A stretch of 64,000 nt of DNA from DASYGT01 sp035999365 (lineage in GTDB: Bacteria; Actinomycetota; Actinomycetes; Mycobacteriales; Jatrophihabitantaceae), in NCBI GenBank assembly GCA_035999365.1, contig DASYGT010000055.1, forward strand, positions 69,734-133,733, written 5' to 3'. Position 1 is the first letter of the stretch; each line of letters begins with the position of its first letter. The translations under genes and the position numbers were made by a program. A model generated the notes under the pieces. That model worked only from the letters and a program-made list of their open reading frames with translations. It searched no databases and had not been told where the DNA came from. Below are positions 36,341 to 44,094 of this stretch, one piece after another.

Positions 36341-36847
36341 GTGGGCAACCTTCGTTCGAGCGCGCGCAGAGTCGCCGTCAACGCGCTCGTTGTCGCCGCA
36401 GTCATGGCGACGGCGTCGGGGTGCGCCAGCTCGGCCCGAGGCACGTCGACGCCCGCGGCGTCCCGATCGGTACCCACTGCCGAACCGACGGGCAGATATC
36501 CCGTCTGGTCCGACGGGTGGACCGTCGGGCAGCCGGCAATGGCTGCGCTGTCGATAGGCCCGTTCCATGCGGCGTTGACCTCGAAGGGGGCCTGCGCCTG
36601 GCTCGGCGACGGGATGAACCCCGTTCAATGGCCCGCAGGCTGGACGATCGTGTTCGCACCCACACCGCGCCTGCTTGACGATCACGGCACAGTCGTCGCG
36701 CGTGAGGGTGAGAGAGTCGGCGTCCAGGGCGGGGGCATCGAGACTACGGCAGCACTCGATGCTGGGCGCTGCGGATCTAGCGGCCATCCCTGGGTGTTCA
36801 TGGCTGAAGGGTCGGTCGGGGCTTACCCCTCACCGCGCGGCCGGTAG
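36341..36847 (+). CDS. Small lipoprotein of unknown function
   Basis: A 168-residue exported protein. The N-terminal signal (VNALVVAAVMATASGC) ends in a lipobox-like Cys at about residue 28. The mature part is Trp/Gly-rich (GRYPVWSDGWTVGQPAMAAL, WPAGWTIVFAPTPRL) and ends in two Cys-containing loops. The family is not recognised. GTG at 36341 has no clear ribosome site. It is the first gene of an envelope-rich run. Confidence 0.7.
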   Translation: MGNLRSSARRVAVNALVVAAVMATASGCASSARGTSTPAASRSVPTAEPTGRYPVWSDGWTVGQPAMAALSIGPFHAALTSKGACAWLGDGMNPVQWPAGWTIVFAPTPRLLDDHGTVVAREGERVGVQGGGIETTAALDAGRCGSSGHPWVFMAEGSVGAYPSPRGR

Positions 36848-37010
36848 ACCCCCTCGGCCGCCGCCGCCGACGCTCCGTCAAAGTCCCGCCTGGTCCCGCG
36901 GGGGCCTGGGCAGTGGCGTTTTGGGGGCGTGTGATTTTCGTGAAGTCTTGCTAGGCTTTGAGGCGGCGGGGCCACCGCGGACTGGGATTGATTCCCTCCG
37001 CTGAGCATGG

Positions 37011-37565
37011 ATGGCCGAGATGACCCGTCTCCTCCTCAAGCGCCGCCCGTTCCTCGCGCCCCGTCGCGCCGCCTCCGCAGCCCTCGCCTTGGCGTTGCTC
37101 TCGGGCCTACTCATCGTGGCTTCGCCCGCGCAGGCAGCCACCTCGCAAGAAACGGCGATCGCGACAGCGGTGTTCAACCAACTCAACGCCGAACGGAAAG
37201 CGCATGCCCTGCCGGCGCTGCGCATGAATGTCTACCTCGTCAAGAGCGCCCGCGGCCACAACTTGATGATGGCGAAATACAACACGATGTCTCATCAGCT
37301 GCCCGGAGAGCCTGTATTCACCACGCGGATCACGAACGCTGGCTACCAGTGGTGGTATGCGGGCGAAAACATCGCGTGGAACTCCGCCATGACGCAAGCC
37401 GGCGCGCTGGCCCTGCAGACGATGATGTACAACGAGGTCGCGCCGAACAACTCGCACCGGCTGAACATCCTCAGCACCCACTACAAGGACGTCGGCGTCG
37501 ACATTCTTCTCGATGGCGCGCATGGCAAGCTATGGCTCACCGAGGACTTCGGAAGTCCACGGTAG
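37011..37565 (+). CDS. Secreted CAP/SCP-domain protein
   Basis: A 184-residue exported protein with a signal peptide (to about residue 43, AQA) followed directly by a single CAP domain. Family motifs are VFNQLNAERKAHALPALRM, GENIAWNSAMT, SHRLNILS and KLWLTEDFG. The His of the CAP cavity is visible in HQLPG and SHRLN. Bacterial CAP proteins are secreted and mostly uncharacterised. It has ATGs at 37007 (out of frame) and 37011. Confidence 0.88.
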   Translation: MAEMTRLLLKRRPFLAPRRAASAALALALLSGLLIVASPAQAATSQETAIATAVFNQLNAERKAHALPALRMNVYLVKSARGHNLMMAKYNTMSHQLPGEPVFTTRITNAGYQWWYAGENIAWNSAMTQAGALALQTMMYNEVAPNNSHRLNILSTHYKDVGVDILLDGAHGKLWLTEDFGSPR

Positions 37566-37575
37566 GGCCGAAAGG

Positions 37576-38154
37576 CTAGCTCGGTTCGTCGGCAGAGGCC
37601 TCGACCTGCGGCGTGTCGCCTGGCACGCCCAGGTCTAGGTCAGCCTCGCCCCCTGGCTCGGCCTCATCGCTAGGCGCTTCTATCTCGCCGATCAGGCTCG
37701 GGAGGATCTCCAGAGACTGGCTGACGGAATCGTTCGCGGCATTCAGTTGCGCATGGATGCGCCGCGCGGCGTCGTGCAGGCGAGACGCCTCCGTCAAGGA
37801 GTCCTTGCGAATCTGGTCGGCTTCCTGGCGCGCCTGCGCAACGACAGCGTCTGCTTCTTCGCGCGCCTCGGAGACCAGTCGCGCCGCCTCCTCGCGCAGG
37901 GTGCTGGTCTCATCCTTGACTTGGCGCAGCATGGTGTCCGCCTTTTGCTTGATAGCGAGCGCCTCGTTCTGCACAGTCGCGAGGATCTTCTGGGCTGACT
38001 CTTCGGCGGCCCGAAGCACGTTGACGACTCGGCTGCCGATATCGCCGAACTGGTCGGGCAACCCTATCTCGCCGGTCTGATTTTCCGGTTGCGCCGTTGC
38101 CGTTGCGACTGCGGTCTTGGCAAGTGCCAGCTGGTGTGAGTCGCGATCGGTCAT
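37576..38154 (-). CDS. DivIVA/coiled-coil protein
   Basis: A 192-residue protein dominated by a long coiled coil (about residues 45-150) with DADTMLRQVKDETSTLREEA-like heptads: VVNVLRAAEESAQKILATVQ, REEADAVVAQARQEADQI. The pattern (R-A-A-E-E-x-A...A-x-x-E-A) is that of DivIVA/Wag31-like and AgrA-like cytoskeletal proteins. The DivIVA N-terminal FxxxxxGY motif is not seen. The tail is acidic. It may organise the cell envelope, but this is inference. It converges with the CAP gene. Confidence 0.7.
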   Translation of the reverse strand: MTDRDSHQLALAKTAVATATAQPENQTGEIGLPDQFGDIGSRVVNVLRAAEESAQKILATVQNEALAIKQKADTMLRQVKDETSTLREEAARLVSEAREEADAVVAQARQEADQIRKDSLTEASRLHDAARRIHAQLNAANDSVSQSLEILPSLIGEIEAPSDEAEPGGEADLDLGVPGDTPQVEASADEPS

Positions 38155-38230
38155 TGCACCCCCTAGAAGCGTTGGCTGAACACGGACGACGGCGAGACCG
38201 AGGGAAGCTCGCCGTCATCCGTGACGCGGG

Positions 38231-39781
38231 TTAGTGGCTTCGGGGTCGACGCCTTCGCGCCATGATCAGACACGTCATACCCGCGGCGGTCAACGCCCCG
38301 CCGAGTAGCGACATCAGCGGATCGTTGCCGGCGCCTGTGTAAGCCAGGCCAGCGGCGGCCGCGCCGCCTGCACCATTGCCGCCGCCTGCCTCCTGACCGC
38401 CTGCCCCTTGACCGCCAAGACCGGCGCCGGGCGGACAGTTCACCACAGTGGCCGTGTCAGTAACGGTGACCGTAGTGGTCGGGCCAGGCAATTGGGCACC
38501 TGTGACGGTCACCGTAGAGCCCGGACCAACCACCGTCTCCGTCACCGTCGCCGTCGGACATGCTGCAGCATCAGTACAACCCGGGACGGTCTGCGTCACG
38601 GTTACCGCCGGCAGCGTGATGACCTGGCCACTGACCGTCACGGTGTTCGTGACGGTGTTCGTCACGTTGTTGGTCACGGTCGTTCCAGGAGCTGTGACGG
38701 TGTTCGTCACGGTCGTTCCAGGAGCTGTGACCGTGGTGATCTCAGTCGTCCCGGGTGCCGTGACGGTTGTCGGAGCGGTGATCGTCGTGGTCGCCGACAC
38801 GGTCAGCGTGACCGTGGGACCGGGAACGCTGACAGTCGTGGTGGGCCCAGGGATCGTCGTGGTGACCGCGGGCTGCGTGACAGTGGCCGTCGTCGTGACC
38901 GGAGCAGTCACCGTGACCGTGGTGGTCGGGCCGGTCACCGTGACTGTCGGACCTGGCACGGTCGTCGTCGCCGTAACGGTAGCCGTCGGCGGGATACTGC
39001 CTGGCGGACAGTCAGCAGCAGTGGGTGGCGTTTGGCCGGTATCAAACGCCAGCACGTACGACCGACCTTGCGCATCAGCGAAGAATGAGCCGACGACTAC
39101 GGGGTCTTCCTTAATCGCATTGACGCTGACATCGATAGGATTCTGGCCAGTTTGAAGGCGCTCATCCACGCCTGGTTTGCCGACATATTTGCAGACGTAA
39201 ACCTTCTTCGGGTCGGCCGCTGGCGCAGCCGCGGCTGCGTTCTGTACGGCGCCGCAACTGGCCGGCTTCAGTGCTGTCGTGGAGAACGGCGCAGTGTATT
39301 TGCCGCCTTGCCAGGTGAGCCGGCCCGCGACCGTAACGCTGGCGACCGAGAGCGGTTCGCCAAGTGTCACCGATTGCTGGCCACCACCCGCCGCAAGTAC
39401 CGCCCCGTCAAGTGCGGTGCCGGTGCCGGAGATCGTCGCGGTGCCGTTACTCGCGCGCGGGCTGTTGGTGACGGTAACCGTGTCGGACCAGCCGCTGCCG
39501 CCGCAGTTCGCCGCAGAGGTGGCGGCAAGTTGACTTGCGTTGGACTGGCTTGCGAATGCGAGGCCGAGCGTCATCAGACCGACGATCGTGGTGATGCTGC
39601 CGAACCATTGCACCCGGGCACGCGGGAGAACGGCCGGAGCCGACATCCCGAAGTAGGACGGTGGCGGGTCAAACCGCGGCTGCCCATACGGCGGCGGCGG
39701 ATCAAAGCGCGGACCGCCACTGCGTCCGACCGCCATCGCGTTGCGAGCCGTGCGCCCCTCGTCCCGACGTGAACCGTTCAT
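38231..39781 (-). CDS. LAYTG sortase-anchored Thr/Val-repeat wall protein
   Basis: A 516-residue surface protein. The order is: Pro-rich cytosolic N-terminus with two RFDPPPxY motifs, a membrane segment (TTIVGLMTLGLAFASQSNAS), a beta-rich domain (about 90-265), a long low-complexity TVTVTGP/TTTVTVT stalk (about 270-445), a Gly-rich spacer, and a C-terminal sorting signal LAYTG followed by a hydrophobic helix and RRRRPRS. LAxTG is typical of class E sortases. ATG at 39781 is favoured by the GGGGGCGTC ahead of it; a start near SAPAVLPRARVQW would give a normal signal peptide. No sortase is encoded in the window. Confidence 0.8.
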   Translation of the reverse strand: MNGSRRDEGRTARNAMAVGRSGGPRFDPPPPYGQPRFDPPPSYFGMSAPAVLPRARVQWFGSITTIVGLMTLGLAFASQSNASQLAATSAANCGGSGWSDTVTVTNSPRASNGTATISGTGTALDGAVLAAGGGQQSVTLGEPLSVASVTVAGRLTWQGGKYTAPFSTTALKPASCGAVQNAAAAAPAADPKKVYVCKYVGKPGVDERLQTGQNPIDVSVNAIKEDPVVVGSFFADAQGRSYVLAFDTGQTPPTAADCPPGSIPPTATVTATTTVPGPTVTVTGPTTTVTVTAPVTTTATVTQPAVTTTIPGPTTTVSVPGPTVTLTVSATTTITAPTTVTAPGTTEITTVTAPGTTVTNTVTAPGTTVTNNVTNTVTNTVTVSGQVITLPAVTVTQTVPGCTDAAACPTATVTETVVGPGSTVTVTGAQLPGPTTTVTVTDTATVVNCPPGAGLGGQGAGGQEAGGGNGAGGAAAAGLAYTGAGNDPLMSLLGGALTAAGMTCLIMARRRRPRSH

Positions 39782-40181
39782 GACGCCCCCCGGTCGTCGG
39801 GAGTCCCGGCCAGAGGCCAGAGATCTCCTTAATTCGAATTGAACCAGCGAGCGCAAGTTGATCAATTCGCACCGAATTCATACCCGTTTAAATGACACAT
39901 TTCCGTCGAGCGCATTCTGGATTACGAGACAGCTCGAACTATCCCCACGACTTTGGCTCGCGCGCACCTGCGCTGAACGTGCTGCGGAGTTCGAAGATCT
40001 TCCAGGAGGAGTACAACGGGCGCGACGTCGTCAAGCTCAGCCCTAAACAGATCTCGCTGCCGATCTGCTCCGCTGTGCTAACCGGGGCTCGATTCGCTTT
40101 TCGGCCGCAGGCAGGTGACCGCGCGAGCCGCCACTACTTCCCGCGACCCCCGCCGCTTGACAACAGGCACTACATATCAGC
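39782..40181. other. Intergenic stretch, no convincing gene
   Basis: A 400-base gap with a less GC-rich left part. A 144-residue plus-strand frame from 39892 crosses it and continues antisense into the collagen-like gene; it has no recognisable domain. Upstream signals for the LAYTG gene must lie at its left end. Confidence 0.5.
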
Positions 40182-40887
40182 TCAGCAGCCCGAGGCGCTT
40201 GAACGGGAGGCGGTGACGGCCCGCCCCAAGATGTCCACTCCAGACACGTCGATCGGAAGATTGGTGCAGGCGGCGGTGATAAACGAGCCGGTGAATGTGC
40301 CGTCGCCACCGACCGTGCCTCCATAGAGCGGAGCCGGACCGAAGGCGTTCGTTGCCGTCACCGTGCTGCCCGGTTTCAGGCCAGTGCCAGTCACCCGGGC
40401 CTCGAAACTCCCGGGCACTCCAGAGATCACCGTAGAAATTGTGAGTTGCCCGCCGTTAACCACTGCGTTGAGCACGTTGGCCTGCGAGGAGATCACGGCC
40501 TCGTCGGAGGACAGCCGGCTCTGCAGGGCGCTAATGTCACCGGGCGGCCCGGAAGGGCCGCTCGGACCGGGTGACCCCGGTGATCCCGACGGCCCCGACG
40601 GCCCCGTCTGGTCCGGATGGACCAGACGGACCGGGAGCCCCCGGTGGACCGGACTGGCCCGCCTGGTTGAACGAGATCGCGGTGAACCCGCTCGGGCACT
40701 GCGCGGCGGATTCGATCAGAAAGAACACCTTCAGCGGCGCGGATCCGGTGGGATAGCACCCGTGGATCGTTCCGTTACCGCTGGGAATACTGGCCGCCGC
40801 CAGCGTCCCACCGCCGACCGCCAATGCGACTGCGGCCCCGGCGAGTGTCAACGACGCCTTTCGCGACATACGCGATCTACTCGACAT
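40182..40887 (-). pseudogene. Collagen-like exported protein, frameshifted
   Basis: Starts at ATG 40887 behind GGGAGGGC with a signal peptide (MSSRSRMSRKASLTLAGAA...). It continues through a 55-residue region with PSGNGTIHGCYPT and a Gly-X-Y tract (QSGPPGAPGPSGPSGPDG). The first frame then ends at 40537 after GAVGAVGITGVT. A one-base change of frame near 40560-40608 restores a second Gly-X-Y frame (GPSGPSGSPGSPGPSGPSG) that runs on into ISALQSRLSSDEAV, QANVLNAVVNGGQ and the C-terminal beta domain ending at 40182. Both frames encode Gly at every third residue, so the exact site is one of several GGGG runs. Confidence 0.8.
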
Positions 40888-41042
40888 GTTGCCCTCCCAC
40901 TGGGGTGCACGCCCGCGGCGGGGCGGGCCCAGTCTCACCGCAGCAACACGCGGCGTCAACAAGCAGGCAGCAGCGCCGCTACGGCGTCCGTCCTGGCCAG
41001 CAACACCGCGTCAACCAGCCGATCCACATTCGTCATCATCGT

Positions 41043-41243
41043 CGTACGTCCGGCGACGGGCAGCCGATCGTCACGAACCAGATCGGGCGTCCGGCTACCC
41101 CGTGGGCGATCGAGCGTGCCATGCGCGCCGCTCGAGTGCAGGTCGATGGGCTGCCAGAGGGCTTCCGGTTCCATGACCTGCGGCACTGCTTCGCGTCGCT
41201 GCTGATCGCTTCTGGGTTCGATGTCAAGGCGGTGCAGGCGAGG
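41043..41243 (+). pseudogene. Tyrosine recombinase (phage integrase) remnant
   Basis: The frame reads TSGDGQPIVTNQIGR and then GLPEGFRFHDLRHCFASLL and IASGFDVKAVQAR. This is the box II region (His-x2-Arg-His) of phage-type integrases. The catalytic Tyr segment is lost: after VQAR the frame enters the glnA1 terminator. The N-terminal two thirds are also missing. No stops occur within the fragment, so the decay is by truncation. It marks the right edge of the accessory stretch. Confidence 0.85.
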
Positions 41244-41253
41244 ACACACGAAA

Positions 41254-41276
41254 GCCCCGGCGAACCGAACCGGGGC
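41254..41276 (-). terminator. Hairpin terminator of glnA1
   Basis: GCCCCGG and CCGGGGC (7 bp, 9-base loop) lie 18 bases beyond the glnA1 stop. Read on the minus strand, the stem is followed by TTTCGTG, a modest U-rich tail. It is also where the integrase remnant loses its frame. Confidence 0.7.
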
Positions 41277-41294
41277 CTGCGTGCGCGTCGTCGA

Positions 41295-42719
41295 TCAGAC
41301 GTCGTAGTAGAGCTCGAACTCGTGCGGGTGCGGGCGGAGCCGGATCGGGTCGATCTCGTTGGCCCGCTTGTAGTCGATCCAGGCGCCGATGATGTCTTCG
41401 GTGAAGACGCCACCCTCCTGCAGGTACTCGTTGTCCCTCTCCAGAGCGTCGAGCACCTCGCCCAGGGAGCCCGGCACCTGGGCGATCGACGCGGCCTCGT
41501 CCGGCGGCAATTCGTAGAGATCCTTGTCGACGGGCGCCGGTGGCTCGATCTTGTTCTTGATCCCGTCGACGCCGGCCAGCAGCATCGCCGAGAACGCCAG
41601 GTACGGGTTGCACGACGGATCGGGGATGCGGAACTCGATCCGCTTCGCCTTCGGGTTGGTGCCGGTGATCGGCACGCGGATGCATGCGGATCGGTTGCCG
41701 GAGCTGTACACGAGGTTCACCGGAGCCTCGAAGCCCGGGACCAGGCGGTGGTAGGAGTTCACCGTCGGGTTCGTGAAGGCGAGCAGTGATGGAGCGTGGT
41801 GCAGCAGCCCGCCGATGTAGTAGCGCGCGGTGTCAGACAAGCCTGCATAGCCCAGCTCGTCGTAGAACAGCGGCGAACCGTCCTTCCACAGTGACTGGTG
41901 GCAGTGCATGCCCGAACCGTTGTCGCCGAAGAGCGGCTTCGGCATGAACGTCGCCGTCTTGCCGTTGGCCCACGCCACGTTCTTGATGATGTATTTGAAC
42001 TTCAGGACGTCGTCGGCCGCATGCGTCAACGTGTTGAACTTGTAGTTGATCTCGGCCTGCCCGGCGGTGCCGACCTCGTGGTGTGCGCGTTCCAGCTGCA
42101 GCCCAGCCTTGATCAGGGTGCTACTCATCTGATCACGCAGGTCGGCGTAATGGTCAACGGGCGGTACCGGGAAGTAGCCGCCCTTGTAGCGGGTCTTGTA
42201 GCCGCGGTTGCCGCCCTCCTCGACGCGGCCGGTGTTCCACGCGCCCTCGATCGAGTCGATGTGGTAGTAGCCCTCGTTCTGGCTGGTCTGGAAGCGCACG
42301 TCGTCGAAGACGTAGAACTCGGCCTCGGGGCCGAAGTAGACGGTGTCGGCGATGCCGGTGGACTTCAGGTAAGCCTCGGCCTTGGAGGCGACCTGGCGCG
42401 GATCGCGACCGTACGGCTCGCCGGTGCGCGGCTCGACGATCGAGAAGCTGACGTTCAGCGTCTTGGCGACGCGGAATGGGTCGACGAAGGCGGTCGCCGG
42501 GTCCGGGATCAGTTTCATGTCGGACTTGTGGATGGCAGCGAATCCACGGATCGAGCTGCCGTCGAACATCACGCCCTCAGTGAAGAAGTCGTCGGGGAGC
42601 GTTGCGGCCGGCACGTTGAAGTGCTGCTGCTGCCCCGGCAGATCCGTGAAGCGGACGTCGACGAACTCGACGTTCTCGTCCTTGATGTAACGCAGGACCT
42701 CATCCGAGCTGGTGAACAT
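41295..42719 (-). CDS. glnA: Glutamine synthetase type I, GlnA1
   Basis: The main ammonia-assimilating enzyme: ATP + glutamate + NH3 to glutamine; dodecamer in cytosol. The 474 residues show all type I motifs: FDGSSIRGF, GPEAEFYVF, VGTAGQAEINYK, GSGMHCHQSLW, NRSACIRVP, and RIEFRIPDPSCNPYLAFSAM. The adenylylation loop DKDLYELPPDEAAS is present, so GlnE can control it. ATG at 42719 follows GGAGG by four bases; a second ATG (42723) is out of frame. Ortholog of Rv2220; in that genome glnE and glnA2 are adjacent, while here 7.7 kb of accessory genes separates them. Confidence 0.96.
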   Translation of the reverse strand: MFTSSDEVLRYIKDENVEFVDVRFTDLPGQQQHFNVPAATLPDDFFTEGVMFDGSSIRGFAAIHKSDMKLIPDPATAFVDPFRVAKTLNVSFSIVEPRTGEPYGRDPRQVASKAEAYLKSTGIADTVYFGPEAEFYVFDDVRFQTSQNEGYYHIDSIEGAWNTGRVEEGGNRGYKTRYKGGYFPVPPVDHYADLRDQMSSTLIKAGLQLERAHHEVGTAGQAEINYKFNTLTHAADDVLKFKYIIKNVAWANGKTATFMPKPLFGDNGSGMHCHQSLWKDGSPLFYDELGYAGLSDTARYYIGGLLHHAPSLLAFTNPTVNSYHRLVPGFEAPVNLVYSSGNRSACIRVPITGTNPKAKRIEFRIPDPSCNPYLAFSAMLLAGVDGIKNKIEPPAPVDKDLYELPPDEAASIAQVPGSLGEVLDALERDNEYLQEGGVFTEDIIGAWIDYKRANEIDPIRLRPHPHEFELYYDV

Positions 42720-42741
42720 CCATCCTCCGTGAGCAGTTGGT

Positions 42742-42801
42742 GTTTCGAACCTAGGTTTGCGCAGTTGCCTTCCGGTGTCTCGAATGTTTCGGCAGTGTTT
42801 C
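42742..42801 (-). promoter_or_regulatory. GlnR-like operator array upstream of glnA1
   Basis: On the minus strand GAAAC, GAAAC, GACAC and GCAAC occur in order with 6-base spacers (plus-strand starts 42797, 42786, 42775, 42764). This is the GTNAC-N6-GAAAC period of GlnR boxes, with the terminal AC kept in all four. A fifth GAAAC at 42742 is in phase (22 bases). The nearest box ends 22 bases before the start codon. GlnR regulates glnA in Streptomyces and mycobacteria. Confidence 0.6.
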
Positions 42802-42831
42802 ACGGGCCCTGAGCGGCCCGATTCTCAGGCG

Positions 42832-43257
42832 TCAGCCTCGCACGACGGCGGTGTCGGTGATGCGGTCGTGCAGCCCCCGCCCGTCCCGGTCCCAGATCAC
42901 CGCAGGGATCAGAAGCAAGAGGAGCGTCGTACGGGCGATCACCCGCAGCGGACCGATCGCATCGACGCGATCGACTCGGATCAAGCGCAGCCCGAACAGA
43001 TGCATTCCGATCGTGCGGCTGGCGACGAGCACTCCCACGACGTAGTCGAGGGAGAACGGAATCAGGCTCCACGATCCGGGCAGGCTACCCGCCGCTCCGT
43101 GGTGCGGCCGCGCCTGGACGAACAGCCCGGCGATCACGGCTGAGACGACGGCGTCGACGAGGAACGCGCCCAGCCGCTGGCCGGTGGTGGCGAGCGACCG
43201 GGGGCCCGTCGGGGGCAACCCCAGACGCTCACCGCGAAAGGCCTGGGGAACAGTCAT
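42832..43257 (-). CDS. RDD-family membrane protein
   Basis: A 141-residue protein with the RDD layout: the first conserved Arg in GQRLGAFLVDAVVSAVIAGL, a second helix around SLDYVVGVLVASRTIGM, and the third segment TTLLLLLIPAVIWDRDGRGL, ending LHDRITDTAVVR. ATG at 43257. RDD proteins are small membrane proteins of poorly known transport or assembly function. It lies between glnA1 and the DUF4191 gene. Confidence 0.85.
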   Translation of the reverse strand: MTVPQAFRGERLGLPPTGPRSLATTGQRLGAFLVDAVVSAVIAGLFVQARPHHGAAGSLPGSWSLIPFSLDYVVGVLVASRTIGMHLFGLRLIRVDRVDAIGPLRVIARTTLLLLLIPAVIWDRDGRGLHDRITDTAVVRG

Positions 43258-43276
43258 CGACGACCCGGCGGGCACG

Positions 43277-44050
43277 TCATGACCTGCGGCGGACGGCGCG
43301 CTGCACGTTGCGCATCTTTGCCCCCGGCGGCAGCGGGCCCTGCGGCAGCGGCGTCTTGGCGCCGCCGAGGGCAGCAAGCCTCTTGTCGAGCGCGCCGACC
43401 TGCTCCTTGGAGAGGTTGTTCGGCAGCTTGACGAGGTACCGGCTCAGCTTGGCCAGGCGTAGCTCGCCTTCGCCCGTGCCGACGATGACGTCGTAGATGG
43501 GGGTATCGCCGGTGATCCGGGCGATCTTCTTCTTCTCCTGCGCGATGAGGCCGCGTACCCGGTGCTGGGCACCCTCGCCGACAAGGACGACACCCGGCCG
43601 GCCGACGAGGCGGTGCACCGCATCGAGTTGGGTTGTGCCCGCCACTGCCTGGGTCAGCCTCCAGTCGCCGCGCAACTGCTGGGAGAGCATCCAGCCGGCC
43701 GCGCCGGGCTGGCCTTCGGCCTGGGAGAACATCGAGCGCTGCGCCCGCCGGCTGAACACGAGCATCACTGCGATGACGACGCCGAGCACCGCGATGGGTA
43801 TCGGCAGGTACAGCGACCCCGTGGCGAAGTACGAGAGGACGTACACGATTGCGGCGGCGAGGACGCCGAACAGAACGAGATACGGGACGAATCGCGGGTC
43901 GTTCTCGCGAGTCAGGGTGAATGCCTGCCGCAGGTTCCGGAGCGTGTCGCGCCGCGACTGCCGCTTCGCGCCGCGGGCGAGCTTCTTGGCTGCCTTCGTC
44001 TCGGCCCGGGATGCCCCGGCAGCCTTGCCCTGCCCCGCTGATTTCGCCAT
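43277..44050 (-). CDS. DUF4191 membrane protein
   Basis: A 257-residue conserved actinobacterial protein, ortholog of Rv2219. It has a basic N-terminus (Lys/Arg/Ala), two helices (FVPYLVLFGVLAAAIVYVLSY, LPIPIAVLGVVIAVMLVFSRR) and a long cytosolic domain with AGWMLSQQLRGDWRLTQAVAG and a basic C-terminus. ATG at 44050. It is found beside lipA in many actinobacteria; its function is unknown. The frame is open upstream to 44236 but lacks similarity and overlaps lipA. Confidence 0.88.
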   Translation of the reverse strand: MAKSAGQGKAAGASRAETKAAKKLARGAKRQSRRDTLRNLRQAFTLTRENDPRFVPYLVLFGVLAAAIVYVLSYFATGSLYLPIPIAVLGVVIAVMLVFSRRAQRSMFSQAEGQPGAAGWMLSQQLRGDWRLTQAVAGTTQLDAVHRLVGRPGVVLVGEGAQHRVRGLIAQEKKKIARITGDTPIYDVIVGTGEGELRLAKLSRYLVKLPNNLSKEQVGALDKRLAALGGAKTPLPQGPLPPGAKMRNVQRAVRRRS

Positions 44051-44094
44051 ACCGGAAGAATAGATGCCGCCCGCACGGGCCGGCCGCGGCGGAG

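Noticed and set aside
36848..37006. Riboswitch upstream of the secreted CAP gene
   Set aside because: Secreted wall-associated genes in actinobacteria can have c-di-AMP riboswitches, but I found no recognisable conserved core here.
38448..39155. 235-residue plus-strand TVTV-repeat frame
   Set aside because: It is the antisense shadow of the Thr/Val stalk; GT/AC-rich repeats read as TV on both strands.
39892..40326. 144-residue plus-strand frame
   Set aside because: It has no domain, no ribosome site and runs antisense into the collagen-like gene.
40824..41789. 321-residue plus-strand open frame
   Set aside because: Only 41043-41243 resembles an integrase; the rest is antisense to glnA1 and the collagen-like gene.
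42745..42760. SOS-box-like TCGAAC-N4-GTTTGC in the glnA1 leader
   Set aside because: It matches 10 of 12 positions but lies inside the GlnR-like array of a non-SOS gene; the match is most likely chance.
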